In this document: positions 51,736-62,290 of the stretch, piece by piece | Layout: each line of letters opens with the position of its first letter | Numbering within the stretch: the first letter of the stretch is position 1 | NCBI GenBank assembly: GCA_905221605.1 | Contig: CAJNDS010002122.1 | Span: forward strand, 344,501 to 408,500 | From: Symbiodinium natans | Taxonomy: Eukaryota > Sar > Dinophyceae > Suessiales > Symbiodiniaceae | Length of the DNA: 64,000 nucleotides | Reading direction: 5' to 3' | Position numbers and translations under genes: made by a program | The notes under the pieces: model-generated | Told to the model about the DNA's origin: nothing | Database searches by the model: none | What the model saw: the letters and a program-made list of their open reading frames with translations, nothing else

Positions 51736-52414
51736 GTCTGAAAAAAAAACCTACATCGTAAACCCTAAGCCCGTCAACGTGCAAAACTTGGGTTCCAATT
51801 TGAGGCTCCAACCTGGGTGGCCTTGTATGTTCACACAGGAAATCCAAAAATCCAGGGCCCGTTTTCAGTGCCCAGAATTGAGCTGCTTTTGGAACCCATT
51901 TGAGTTCAATAATAATTGAAATCAACTCACAGACAAACAAGATTTTCTCTATTCGATTCTGTTTGCATCAACACTCATATAATAACACACACCACACTCC
52001 ATGACACACACGACTCTCTGCCAACGCCGAAAACTACAACACACCACACCCATTCACAATGAAAAAACGAGGTCAACACACACACAGACACCACTGCAAG
52101 GTAACTGTTTTTTTGATTTGGTGTCACTTCTAAGACTCCATGCGTTACCACCCTTTACCCACACACTGCCACACACTGACACTTTCCTTGCACACTGAAG
52201 CCAAAGACATGCACCCGCAAACCAACCCACTTTGCAACCACAAATGCTCACACACACACACATCCAACACTCTTGCACATGCACACTCAGAAAAACAGCC
52301 GAACGTTCAGGGGCTGAGGGTTTGGGATTTCCCAAAGTCCCCCCAAACCTCCCAACCCCCCCCCCCCCATAGCCCTAAACCCTAAACCCTAAACCCCAAA
52401 CCCCAAACCCTGAA

Positions 52415-52533
52415 CCTCCAAGCAGACCATATACAACCCTAGGGCCCATGCCCCAGCTGGTTGCCCAAGGCGCCGGTAGTCCGAGTTGGCATTGGCCGCG
52501 ACGTTGATCTTCAGCCTCTTCACGGAAATACCC
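52415..52533 (-). CDS. exon candidate, 39 codons
   Basis: Minus frame ISVKRLKINVAANANSDYRR then LGQPAGAWALGLYMVCLE; the second part is hydrophobic. Good coding sequence; unknown family. Confidence 0.5.
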
Positions 52534-52852
52534 CTAAACCCTAAACCCTAAACCCGAAACCCTAAACCCTAAACCCTAAACCCCTAAACGCCTAAACGCC
52601 TGAAGCCTAAGCCTCCAACCCTAAACCCTGAACCCAAGGTGACTGGAGTTTACCATAGTTCACGAACGAAAAAAGGTTAACATTTTCGGTAGAAACCTAC
52701 AGTCTAGTGTGCTTCGGTTTCGGGTTTAGGGGTTTAGGGGTTTAGAGGTTTGGGGGTTTAGGGGTTTAGGGGTTTGGGGGTTTAGGGTTTAGGGTTTAGG
52801 GTTTAGAGTTTAGAGCTTAGGGGGTTTAGGGTTTCGGGTTTAGCGTTTGAAG

Positions 52853-52947
52853 GGCATCCCGCCTGACGCGGGTGAAGTAAGGCCGCCCGGCATAGTCCGT
52901 CCCATCCGTGGCGACATCCCTGGCACCCGCGCAGCTACTGAACCCCT
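52853..52947 (-). CDS. exon candidate
   Basis: Minus frame FSSCAGARDVATDGTDYAGR PYFTRVRRDA, flanked on both sides by TTTAGGG variants. Confidence 0.5.
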
Positions 52948-53014
52948 GACTCGGGTTGGGGTTTAGGGTTTAGGGTTCAGGGTTCAAGGCTTAGGGTTTA
53001 GGGTGTAGGGTTCA

Positions 53015-53125
53015 GGGTTTAGGGCTTAGGGTTTAGGGTTTAGGGTTTAGGGTTTAGGGTTTAGGGTTTAGGGTTTAGGGTTTAGGGTTTAGGGTTTAGG
53101 GTTTAGGGTTTAGGGTTTAGGGTTT
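53015..53125. repeat. TTTAGGG array
   Basis: About sixteen units. Confidence 0.95.
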
Positions 53126-53337
53126 AGGGCAACCCGAAACCCGACCAAAACCCTTAAAAAGCCCTCAACTCCTGAAGGTCCTGAAGCATAAGAACAGGAT
53201 TGTGGCTTAGGGTTTAGGGTTTAGGGTTCAGGGCTTAGGAGCTTCAAAAGAGTGCTGAAGGCTTGCCGTCCGCATAGACACCGTCAACCCTCAACCCTAA
53301 TGTCTAAACCCAAAACCCTAAACACCAGATCCTAAAT

Positions 53338-53402
53338 CCCAAACAAACGCTCCGAGCTCTTAAGGCCAGGAGTCCCTTCCCACTAGTATTAATTCTCAAA
53401 GC
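53338..53402 (-). CDS. exon candidate
   Basis: Minus frame ALRINTSGKGLLALRARSVC L. Confidence 0.35.
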
Positions 53403-53521
53403 ATAGGGTTTAGGGTTTAGGGTTTAGGGTTTAGGGTTTAGGGTTTAGGGTTTAGGGTTTAGGGTTTAGGGTTTAGGGTTGAGGGTTTAGGGTTTAGGTT
53501 TAGGTTTTAGGGTTGGCTCTT

Positions 53522-53645
53522 AGCTGGGAATGAGGGAGATAGGCTACAAACCCTTTGAGGAATTCTACAAGGGATAGGACATCCGAAGTATGGGCCCTGA
53601 ATCTATGAAGTGGTATAGGTTATATAATCGGGTTCCCAAGTGAAG
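53522..53645. mobile_element. hairpin family 4, degenerate
   Basis: TAGCTGGGAATGAGGGAGAT resembles the family 4 end; the right end is eroded next to a CCCTAAA array. Confidence 0.5.
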
Positions 53646-53646
53646 A

Positions 53647-53915
53647 CCCTAAACCCTAAACCCTAAACCCTAAACCCTAAACCCTAAAGACTAAACCCTA
53701 AACCCTAAACCGCCCTAAACCCTAAACCGCCCTAAACCCTAAACCACCCTAAGCCCTAAACCACCCTAAACCCTGAACCCTGAACCCTAAACCCTGAACC
53801 CTAAACCCTAAACCCTCAACCCTAAACCCTAAACCCTAAACCCTAAACCCTAAACCCTAAACCCTAAACCCTAAACCCTAAACCCTAAACCCTAAACCGT
53901 AAACCCTAACCCTAG
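53647..53915. repeat. CCCTAAA array with CCGCCCTAAA variants
   Basis: About 270 bp; TTTAGGG faces it at 53405-53490, so the two arrays converge on the hairpin element. Confidence 0.95.
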
Positions 53916-54154
53916 TGTCTCGGCTCCGGACTCCCTAGACTCCTACACCACGAAGCCGACAACCCTAAACCCTAAACCCTAAACCCCAAACCCTAAACCC
54001 TAAACCCCAAACCCTAAACCCTAAACCCCAAACCCTAAACCCTAAACCCTAAACCCTAAACCCCAAACCCGAAAAAACATAATTTCCGGAACGCTGTGAC
54101 CCTGAAGATTTCGATCCCCCCGGAGCTCCCCCTACCCCTACCCCGACCCCAACT

Positions 54155-54395
54155 CCTTCCCCCTACCCCCCCTACCCCCCTACCCCCCTACCCCCCTACC
54201 CCCCTACCCCCCTACCCCCCCTACCCTCCCTACCCCCACCCCTGAGCCCTATAAACCCTATAAACCCTATAAACCCTACAAACCCTATAAACCCTATAAA
54301 CCCTATAAATCCTATAAACCCTACAAACCCTACAAACCCTATAAACCCTATAAACCCTATAAACCCTATAAACCCTAGAAACCCTATACCCTAAA
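54155..54395. repeat. CCCCCTA and CCCTATAAA arrays
   Basis: About ten CCCCCTA units (54155-54235) then about fifteen CCCTATAAA units (54245-54385). Two further locally homogeneous variants. Confidence 0.95.
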
Positions 54396-54934
54396 CCCTA
54401 AACCCTCCCCTTACTCCTGCCCCCCTACCCCGGCGGGCCCTAAAAAGGTGCTCGCCAAGCGCTGGTGCATGAACACCTGGGGTTGGGGAGAGTCAGGGAT
54501 GCGTGGTTCCTAGGGTTAAGCATACAGAGTTTCCCTAAAACCCTAAACCCTAAACCCTAGACCCCCTAAGCCCTAGACCCTAGACCCTAAACACTAAACC
54601 CTGATTTGGGGTTCCAGAGGGGCTTGAGGGTTTGAGGGCGTGAGGCCGCAGATTGGTATCATTCAGGTTGCAGGGCTTCAATCTAGGGTTTGTGGTTTAG
54701 GGTTTAGGGTTTGGGGTTTGGGGTTTGGGGCTTGGGGCTTGGGGCTTGGGGTTTGGTTTTTGGGGTTAAGGGTCTATAATCTCCCTTCCTCTTGCGGAAA
54801 CACAGGGTTTGAGGGTTTGCGGGGTTTCAGGGTTTCAGAGTTTCAGGTGTTTGAGGTTTTGGGGGGACGTAGCCCCGAGACATGGGCCCTTAGTCTGCAA
54901 ACCCTAAACCATGAAGTGGGGAGTGGGGGGGTTG

Positions 54935-55082
54935 GGGTTTAGGGTTTAGGGTTTAGGGTTTAGGGTTTAGGGTTTAGGGTTTCGGGTTTCGGGTTTAGGG
55001 TTTAGGGTTTAGGGTTTAGGATTTAGGGTTTAGGGTTTAGGGTTTAGGGTTTAGGGTTTAGGGTTTAGGGTTTGGGGTTTAG
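54935..55082. repeat. TTTAGGG array
   Basis: About twenty-one units with TTTCGGG and ATTTAGGG variants. Confidence 0.95.
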
Positions 55083-55084
55083 GG

Positions 55085-55160
55085 CTCAGCTCAAGAGTTC
55101 CTGGTGACCTGAAGCCGTAAAAACCGCGCCAAAGAACGCGGTGGGCCACGTAAACCTCAA
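55085..55160 (-). CDS. exon candidate
   Basis: Minus frame EVYVAHRVLWRGFYGFRSPG TLELS; an alternative frame (TWPTAFFGAVFTASG) is membrane-like. Phase unsure. Confidence 0.4.
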
Positions 55161-55257
55161 CCCTACATCCAGCTCCCCTAGCCAGAAGAAACCCCTACAC
55201 CCTGAACCCTAAAACCTGAACCCTAAACCCTAAACCCTAAACCCTAAACCCTAAACC

Positions 55258-55373
55258 CCGCCGCCACCACGATCACAAACAACAGCACCCTAAACCCTAA
55301 CCAGACAACATCAAGCAAAGGGCCTGAAGAGCTTCGGAAGCAAGCTCCGAATTGTTGACCTCAGGGTGTAGGC
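55258..55373 (-). CDS. coding block with membrane helix broken by a mini telomeric insert
   Basis: Minus frame EVNNSELASEALQALCLMLS, then GGTTAGGGTTTAG, then VLLFVIVVAAG in another phase. The two halves together form one amphipathic-to-hydrophobic stretch. The 13 telomere-like bases between them shift the frame. Confidence 0.4.
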
Positions 55374-55786
55374 TCCTATTGGGGGGTTTCCGAAATTACC
55401 TTCTGAGAAGGGAGTCCTACTCTTTGGGGGTCTACAGTAAGGATCCCTTGTTTTCGTAAACCCCTGTTTGCTTAAAAGAATCCCCCCAAGACATTCTTCC
55501 TTATAAGGGCAATATGGGGATTACATCCTTTAAGCCTAAACCCGAAACCATCAACCCCAAACTCTAAACCCTAAACCACATAGCAGTAGGATGTTGAGGT
55601 TTTAGGGCAAGGGGAGGTGGTGGAGCTTGGGAGTGGAGATTTTTGGGTGGAGGGTTGCAAGTAAAAAAAGGAATCCGCTTGGAAGCGCTTTTGGTTTAGG
55701 GTCTAGGGTTGAGGGGGTAGGGTCGAGGGTAAGGTGGGTTGTGGGGCATGAGAAGAGGGTTTCTGGGGGATACTAACTTACGAAGT

Positions 55787-55839
55787 CGAAGGAGCTTCCA
55801 TGTGCTGCAGTGACAGGTAGAGCTCGTGCGGTTTAGGGG
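55787..55839 (-). CDS. exon with GTAAGT donor
   Basis: Minus frame PHELYLSLQHMEAPSTS then a consensus GTAAGT. Confidence 0.45.
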
Positions 55840-56036
55840 TCAGGGTTTAGAGTTTAGGCTTCAGAGTATAGGGTATAGAGTTTAGGGTTTGGGCTTGTGG
55901 CTTAGGGTGTTTTAAGGCTGAGGAAGCTGGTCAACCAGTGCGGTGGCGTTGCCTCTCATTTCGCGGTATACAGGATAATTAAAGCACTTTCGCGGTATAC
56001 AGGATACTTAGGGCACCTTTGCTTGGCCCTATGCCC

Positions 56037-56142
56037 TATTCATGCGGTATCTTCTCTGCGATGACAAACCTCTTTTTCTTTTTTTCAAAGAACATGACCC
56101 GTTTCTTGTGCATTGTCTCCTCTGCTTCGTGCTTTCTGGGTT
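56037..56142 (-). CDS. basic coding block ending in TAG
   Basis: Minus frame PRKHEAEETMHKKRVMFFEK then KKKRFVIAEKIPHE and TAG. Lys-rich, 34 codons. A 19-bp direct repeat TTTCGCGGTATACAGGATA lies just left (55958, 55988). Confidence 0.45.
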
Positions 56143-56174
56143 AGGGTTGCGAATCGCGACAGTTGCAGGTTAGG

Positions 56175-56262
56175 GTTTGGGGCTGAGTGGTTGTGGGGTT
56201 GAGCCATTGCTTGTTCGGGCTTCCGAGGCAGTAGACAACGACTTGGGTCAGGGGCTTCCTGC
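56175..56262 (-). CDS. exon candidate
   Basis: Minus frame PLTQVVVYCLGSPNKQWLNP TTTQP. Confidence 0.4.
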
Positions 56263-56267
56263 CTAAA

Positions 56268-56560
56268 CCGTAAACCCTAAACCCTCGAATCCAAACCCTA
56301 AACCCTAAATCCTCAAATCCAAACCCTAAACCCTAAACCCTCAAATCTAAACCCTAAACCCTGAAGCCACATATCTAAACCCTGAACCCTAAACCCTCAA
56401 ATTGAAACCCTAAACCCTAAACCCTCATATCTAAACCCTAAACTTAAACCCTAAACCCTAAACCCTCAAATCTAAACCCTAAACTCTAAACTCTCGAATC
56501 TAAACCCTAAGCCCTAAACCCTCGAATCTATACCACAAGCCCTAAACCCTCAAGTCGAAG
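56268..56560. repeat. CCCTAAA / TCAAATCTAAA compound repeat
   Basis: CCCTAAACCCTAAACCCTCA alternates with AATCTAAA in a higher-order unit of about 32-40 bp repeated seven or eight times. Confidence 0.8.
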
Positions 56561-57435
56561 CCCTAACCCCTATATAAAGCCACGAAACCTACAGGGCTTC
56601 GAACTGAAACGCTGGAAGCTCGAAAGCCTTGAGCCCCGAAACTGAAAGCCTGAATCCTCACCTCCCCAAACCCTAAACCCTAAACCCTAAACCCTAAACC
56701 CCAACCCTAAACCCTAAAGTCCTAAAACCTAAAGCCCTAAAACCTTCAAGACCCTAAGCACTACAGCCCCGCGGTTCTAACACCCTAAAACCTTAAACTG
56801 AAGGCTTGTGACCCAAGCAGCACCCTCTTGGGGTTTTCGGGTTTAGGGTTGGGTTTTTTTGGGTCTTAAATCCCATATCTAAACCCTAAATAAACCCTAA
56901 ACCCTAAAACCTAAAACCTAAACCCTAATTAAACCGTAAACCCTAAACCCTATACCTAGGGCCTGAGGGTTAGAGTTTAGGGCTTAGGGCTTCCCTAACC
57001 GCGAAAGACTTAGACCCTAAACCCTAAACCCCAAACCCCAAACCCTAAACCCTAAACCCTGACAAGCTGCCGGGAAGGGCCCGCCGACTGCCTTGATCCA
57101 TGTCTCAAAGCCTGGTCACTGAGGCGAAGGGGGAGGGTTTAGGGTTTAGGGTTCAGGGTTCAGTGTTCAGAGGAGGCTTAACCTTGCTTTGTGTTTTTTC
57201 TGCCGGGGGGAGAGGGGGGGTTCTATTTCACCTATCGTTTAGTAGTGAAGATGGGTTTCTGCGGGGTCAATGTTTTGGGGCTGAGGATTTGAGGGCGTGG
57301 GTTTCAGGGTTTGGGGCTCTCAAGGGAGAGCCTGCCGCCCGAGGAGAGGAGCTCGTTGTTGTGCAGGCAAGGAAGCGCCGCATTTTGTGTGTGAGAGCCG
57401 CATAGGCTGGTGATTTTGCTGCTCCAAGCACCTAC

Positions 57436-57560
57436 TGAGCCCCAGAGGCCGTTCGCGCACTGGAGCTGACTGGCATTGCAGAGCCTGACTGTTTCAGACT
57501 CCACCTCCACACCTACGGCATGTGCCTTGCTGGGGGCGAATCCGACGTCGGCGATGGATT
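57436..57560 (-). CDS. exon downstream of introner, unknown protein
   Basis: Begins CAAGTAG|AATCC. The split codon G|AA gives Glu, then SIADVGFAPSKAHAVGVEVE and SETVRLCNASQLQCANGLWG S, ending at GTAGGT, a consensus donor. The open frame continues into the intron to 57304. No known family recognised. Confidence 0.7.
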
Positions 57561-57675
57561 CTACTTGGAGGTTCATGGTACCTATTCCCCGAAGTATTCC
57601 TCTACTAATAAGCCACCTAAGTCCCTAAGTAGGTTATAAGTAGACTTACAGCTGTGGTTATAAGTACCCATGGAC
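57561..57675 (-). mobile_element. hairpin family 1 acting as an intron
   Basis: 115 nt, on minus GTCCATGGGTACTTATAACC ... ACCATGAACCTCCAAGTAG. Inverted ends, GT/AG borders, and coding on both sides in matching phase. Confidence 0.85.
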
Positions 57676-57795
57676 CTCCATCCCGTGAGTCTATGCCGTA
57701 CCCATCAATGTTGCAGGGAGCCACAAGCATGGGCTCAAGCTGGATCGTCGGGACCAAGCGATGCTTCTTCAAGAGCTGCATGATGTTCTCCACCA
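57676..57795 (-). CDS. exon upstream of introner, unknown protein
   Basis: CAAAG acceptor, then VENIMQLLKKHRLVPTIQLE and PMLVAPCNIDGYGIDSRDG, with a final G that completes Glu across the intron. 120 nt. High-quality coding sequence, probably a soluble domain. I do not recognise it. Confidence 0.7.
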
Positions 57796-57924
57796 CTTTG
57801 AAAATTTAGGGCCTAGAGGATCTTCCACATATATATTCGGGGAGCGGATGCATATTCTACCCCGAGAGTTCCCGACCCATTAATTTAGAAAGATACCCTC
57901 AACGATGTAGTGTACTTGCGCAGG

Positions 57925-58060
57925 TTCATGGTACTTCTTAATCCATGATGAATGTACTTAGAACTGTCCTTACGACCATACTCGGGCACTTAAGGGGCTT
58001 ACAAGTGGGTTACAGGTACAGTTATAATTGGTAAACAAGTACCATGAACCTCCAAGCAAA
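57925..58060. mobile_element. hairpin family 1
   Basis: GCGCAGGTTCATGGTACTTC to AAGTACCATGAACCTCCAAG, with TTAAGGGGCTTACAAGTGGG inside. Confidence 0.75.
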
Positions 58061-58266
58061 CCCTAAACCCTAAACCCTAGACCCTAAAAACTAAACCCTA
58101 AACCCTGAACCCTAAACCCTAAACCCTAAACCCACTGAGGGTGTCATGGGACGTGAGGGCTTGGGTACGCGCTTGGGACTCCCGACGCAGCCCTACACCA
58201 CTGAAATCCAAACTCTACTACAGACCCTAAAGCCCTAAAAAGCCCCTGAACCCTATACCCTAAACC

Positions 58267-58357
58267 CTGAACTCTTCCCCTGAGCTGCCTTCGATCCAGC
58301 AAATCATCTCCTCTCGCACCTCGGCACGGCGATCTTCCCAGCAATGCAGATCACTGG
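58267..58357 (-). CDS. exon candidate
   Basis: Minus frame SDLHCWEDRRAEVREEMICW IEGSSGEEF, charged and amphipathic, then telomere-like sequence. Confidence 0.5.
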
Positions 58358-58374
58358 GTTTAGGGTTTAGGGTT

Positions 58375-58540
58375 TAGGAGTTTAGGAGTTTAGGAGTTTA
58401 GGAGTTTAGGAGTTTAGGAGTTTAGGAGTTTAGGAGTTTAGGAGTTTAGGAGTTTAGGAGTTTAGGAGTTTAGGAGGTTAGGAGGTTAGGAGTTTAGGAG
58501 TTTAGGAGTTTAGGAGTTTAGGAGTTTAGGAGTTTAGGGT
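58375..58540. repeat. TTTAGGAG octamer array
   Basis: About nineteen GAGTTTAG units with two GAGGTTAG. Confidence 0.95.
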
Positions 58541-58703
58541 TTAGGGCTTAGGGTAGTGGTAGGGATTAGGGTTTAGGGTTGCGAGTTTATATAGGGTTTA
58601 GGATTTAGGGCCCAGGGTTTGTTGGTGTGTAGTTGTTGCTCAGGGCTAGCTGCCGCAACAGGACCTCTGGAAACAGGGACACTTAGAATGCCGTCTCGGG
58701 CCT

Positions 58704-58922
58704 AAGGTTGGGATGTCCCCCTTATCTTAACAGCCCCCTAGGAGGGATTCTAGTACCCCCCGATTATGATCCCTACTAAAGCGCTGATAGCATAAGGGGA
58801 ACATCCCAAGCTGGAGCTTACTGTTGGTTTGCAGGGAATGAGGGAATTGGGGCCCTATATATACCCTTAAAGGGATTACATAGGGTACCTCATTCCCCCA
58901 TTCCTTACTAGCCAACAGTAAG
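58704..58922. mobile_element. hairpin families 2 and 4 side by side
   Basis: Family 2 at 58704-58813 (GGTTGGGATGTCCCCCTTAT to AAGGGGAACATCCCAAGC). Family 4 at 58820-58922 (CTTACTGTTGG...GGGAATGAGGG to CCTCATTCCCCC...CCAACAGTAAG). Both palindromic. Confidence 0.75.
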
Positions 58923-58934
58923 CAAGGCTTCAAA

Positions 58935-59030
58935 ATGCAAAGTAGCGCAAGGGCCCACATCGATTAGGTATGGGAAACGGTGTCCGGAGCGGCTGGAGGT
59001 CTATGGGAGGACAGCCAAACTTCCGTGAAC
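58935..59030 (-). CDS. exon candidate
   Basis: Minus frame GSRKFGCPPIDLQPLRTPFP IPNRCGPLRYFAF, 33 codons, next to the family 4 element. Confidence 0.5.
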
Positions 59031-59287
59031 CCGAAACCCCTAAACCCTAAACCCTGAACCCTACACCCTGAACCCTAAACCCTAAACCCCTTCTATGACG
59101 GGGTTCAGAAGGGAACCTCGCTCGAAAAAGCACAAAGGCGTAGTACTTAGGGTACTTGTGGGGATGTCCGAAACTAGGGGTACCTGTTGGGGTCCCATGG
59201 AAAGGGAATCATTACTATTTGGTGGACTATACGGGGGGTCCACCCGCAAACCCCCTTTATGAGTGGGATCAGTCGTAACTACAGTTA

Positions 59288-59380
59288 GTAGTCTCTGGCG
59301 ACATGCATCACCGGCGCCCACTGCATATCGCCGCCCCAAATGCTGTCATGCTCTTTCAGCACGTGCCCTTGCCCTGTGAA
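59288..59380 (-). CDS. exon candidate
   Basis: TTCACAG acceptor, then GQGHVLKEHDSIWGGDMQWA PVMHVARDY and TAA. Strong composition; the stop may be in the intron. Product unknown. Confidence 0.55.
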
Positions 59381-59454
59381 CCCATAAACCCTTTAAACCC
59401 TATAAACCCTATAAACCCTATGAAACCCTAAGACCCTATAGACCCCATAAACCC

Positions 59455-59647
59455 TCTGATGGTCACGTCCGGTCTTGGCGGCCCTCGCAAGTCACAGGCA
59501 AAGCAACAAAATGCAAGAGAGAGGAGCGAACTCTGGCCATCCTCCCACTTCTTTGCTTCAGCCAAGATCTTCGCAAACTTTCCCTCTTCTACAAGATGAG
59601 GGAGATCCGTGGCGGGTCCTACACGAATGCACCGGCTAACGCCCTAA
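59455..59647 (-). CDS. longest clean exon of the 57-60 kb gene
   Basis: AATTAG acceptor, then GVSRCIRVGPATDLPHLVEE, GKFAKILAEAKKWEDGQSSL and LSLAFCCFACDLRGPPRPDV; about 64 codons. Probably the same gene as 57436-57795. Family unknown. Confidence 0.6.
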
Positions 59648-59719
59648 TTCGTGGCGCTGGTGGCTGGAGAACGACCCTAAATCCTAAATACCTAAACCCT
59701 AAACCCTAAACCCTAAATC

Positions 59720-59977
59720 CTAGCATGCCCGGCACAATGGAAGGAATTCCACGTCGGTACGACAAGGAGCACGCTGGAACCACCCCAGCAACCATCCTAG
59801 ACCCAGACAAGGCCCCTACCCTCGTATCCTACACCTATTACCCTACGTAGACCCAGCTACCTGACCCAGATAACTTGCAAAACCAAAACATTGTTATGGT
59901 GACCTTTCTTGTCGGTTTGCAGTTCCTGGTCCCAGGAACCCGAAACCAGCCCAACAGCAATCCCTTTAGTCCCTAAA
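59720..59977 (+). CDS. open plus frame with one internal TAG
   Basis: MPGTMEGIPRRYDKEHAGTT, PATILDPDKAPTLVSYTYYP T, then TAG. The same frame continues TQLPDPDNLQNQNIVMVTFL VGLQFLVPGTRNQPNSNP to TAA. The strand is opposite to its neighbours; a 42-codon minus frame also exists. Confidence 0.35.
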
Positions 59978-60533
59978 CCCCATTCGCCTAAACCCTAAAC
60001 CCCAAACCCTAAACCCCAAACACTCAACCCTAAAACCTAAACCCTAAACCCAAATCCTGAACCCTAAACCCTAAACCCTAAACCTCTGTTGGGCCCAGGC
60101 CAGGAGGTTCACGGAAGTGCGCGCAGCTCTGCAAGTGTCTAGGATCCACTCCTTCGGGGCTTGGAGGTTTTTAGAGTTTAGGGGTTTGGGTTTTGGGTTT
60201 AGGGTTTAGGACTCGGGGTTTGGGGTTTAGGGTTTGGGGTTTAGTGTCTGGGGTTTACAGTTTAAGGTTTAGGCTTGGGATTTTGGTCTTAGGGTTGTAG
60301 TGGAGAGCTTCGGTGCAGGGGTTTGGGTAAGACTGGGTTCTCTACTACAGACAGACCAGGTACTCCATATCACCCTAAATATCACCCTAGTCAGATGATG
60401 GGGGGAACTCAGTAAACAACAGGTAACAAAGTAGGAGTTATAAGTGCTGCGAGGTTAAAGGGGGTCCCAATTGAGGTTATCCTACTCAGCATCTCCACTT
60501 AAAACTGCTTACTAAGTCATCTGATCCTACAAG

Positions 60534-60840
60534 TCAACTGTATCCTGAAACACAAACCCCAAACCCCAAACCTCTGTGGACATGTAGAGGACATGTGGCT
60601 CCACTTGTCCATTTCGTGCGTGTAGCCATAGGGGTGTTGCACCAACGCCACACGGGGTTGTGCGTATATCCAATCTTGAAAATCAGCGGAGTGTGCTTTG
60701 CGAACACGAACTCAATCTCTCGCAGACTGTGCTCCAGAACCCTTCCAGCGAAGGCGTTGGGAAAAGGAACGCTGGAAGAAATGCAACCAAGCTCCATGCA
60801 CTCTGTATGAAGTTGACAAAGGCCCGGTGAATCCTTAACG
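60534..60840 (-). pseudogene. frameshifted copy of a repeated dinoflagellate-type domain
   Basis: Open minus frame with MELGCISSSVPFPNAFAGRV then LEHSLREIEFVFAKHTPLIF and KIGYTHNPVWRWCN. After CN the original frame becomes unlikely (TPMATRTKW), while the next frame reads YGYTHEMDKWSHM and a third VLYMSTE. From memory, dinoflagellate proteins of this kind read on in that order, so two small indels probably broke the gene. The KIGYT...P..RW core distantly recalls GIY-YIG-type domains; unproven. Confidence 0.5.
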
Positions 60841-61087
60841 TGGCTCCAAACCCTAAACCCCAAACCCTGAGCCCTGGCCGCCTCGACAAAAATAAGCCCC
60901 TGAGGACAGCCAAGGGCTTGGCACCAGACCAAGAGGGTTAAGAGCCCAATAGCCCGTCAGTGAGGAAATTTCTTTAAACAACAGAACGGACCCCTACCCT
61001 AAACCCTAAACCCTAAACCCTAAACCCTAAACCCTAAACCCTAAACCCTAAACCCTAAACCCTAAACCCCAAAACTTGTGAAGGTTA

Positions 61088-61188
61088 GGGCTCCAGGGGA
61101 GCTTATAGGTCTGCAAGCCCTGCGACCCAACGTCTGCCTTCCACCTCCTCAACCAAAGCTCACCAAACCGCATGGGTTCCCCTGCACC
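61088..61188 (-). CDS. exon candidate
   Basis: Minus frame GAGEPMRFGELWLRRWKADV then GSQGLQTYKLPW, 32 codons, open throughout. Between two CCCTAAA arrays. Confidence 0.5.
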
Positions 61189-61191
61189 CTA

Positions 61192-61465
61192 AATCCTAAA
61201 CCCTAAACCCTAAACCCTAAACCCTAAACCCTAAACCCTAAACCCTAAACCCTAACCCTAAACCCTAAACCCTAAACCCTCTAAACCCTCTAAACCCAAA
61301 ACCCCCTAAACCCTCTAAACCCTCTAAACCCTCTAAACCCTCTAAACCCTCTAAACCCTCTAAACCCTAAACCCTCTAAACCCTCTAAACCCTCTAAACC
61401 CTCTAAACCCCCTAAACCCTCTAAACCCTAAACCCTAAACCCCCAACCCTAAACCCTAAACCTGC
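61192..61465. repeat. CCCTAAA and CCCTCTAAA arrays
   Basis: CCCTAAA units then about fifteen nine-base CCCTCTAAA units. Confidence 0.95.
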
Positions 61466-61614
61466 CCTCCCCCCCCCCCCCTTCTAGGTTCCCTTCACAT
61501 AGAGGGGGGGTAGAAGGGGCAACCCATGACAACAGGGGCCTCTCTGACCTTCCTCTTGGCCCTTAATTCAAGGGGTTTCTTGAAGGTAGGCACCTAGGGA
61601 ACCTTCCGGAACCC

Positions 61615-61735
61615 TAAACCCTAAACCCTAAACCCTAAACCCTAAACCCTAAACCCTAAACCCTAAACCCTAAACCCTAAACCTTAAACCCTAAACCCTA
61701 AATACCCTAAACCCTAAACCCTAAACCCTAAACCC
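61615..61735. repeat. CCCTAAA array
   Basis: About seventeen units. Confidence 0.95.
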
Positions 61736-62036
61736 GCCCCCCACCTTCTGGAAGCTTGAAGCTTGGGGTTCCCTTAAGAACCCTACAACTTAAGCCCCAA
61801 CCCAAAACCCCCACAACCCCCAAACCCTAAAACCCCCGAGTCGAAAACCCTAGACCCGAAAAACCCTAAACCCTAGCTCCCCCCAAACCCTAAAATTCTG
61901 AAAGCCCCCCAAAACCCTTAAAACCCTGAAGCCCACACAAAGCCATAAGAACCCTAAACTCCCCAAAAATCGCCCGAAACCAGCAAATAGAGGGGTGAAA
62001 AAAAAAAACCTACAGAACCCTCAACAACCCAAAAAA

Positions 62037-62117
62037 AGCCCGCAGCAGACGTGCCTGCACCTCTGGGTCGTAGAGGTCGAAGCCCATGTCGTACTCTGGG
62101 GCCGAGTTGTTGTCCTC
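62037..62117 (-). CDS. acidic exon
   Basis: CCCCACAG acceptor, then EDNNSAPEYDMGFDLYDPEV QARLLRA. Acidic with aromatic residues; very unlikely to be repeat or chance sequence. Function unknown. Confidence 0.6.
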
Positions 62118-62290
62118 CTGTGGGGTAGGTGTAGGGGGAAGGGTTTAGGGTTTAGGGTTTGGGGTTTGGGGTTTGGGGTTTGGGGTTTGGGGTTTGGGAT
62201 TTGGGGTTGGGGTTTGGGGTTGACACGGACTTGGAGTCAATGCGATCTATAAGTGAGACGGCTGATGCTTTAATCAGCATGTGTGGCATA

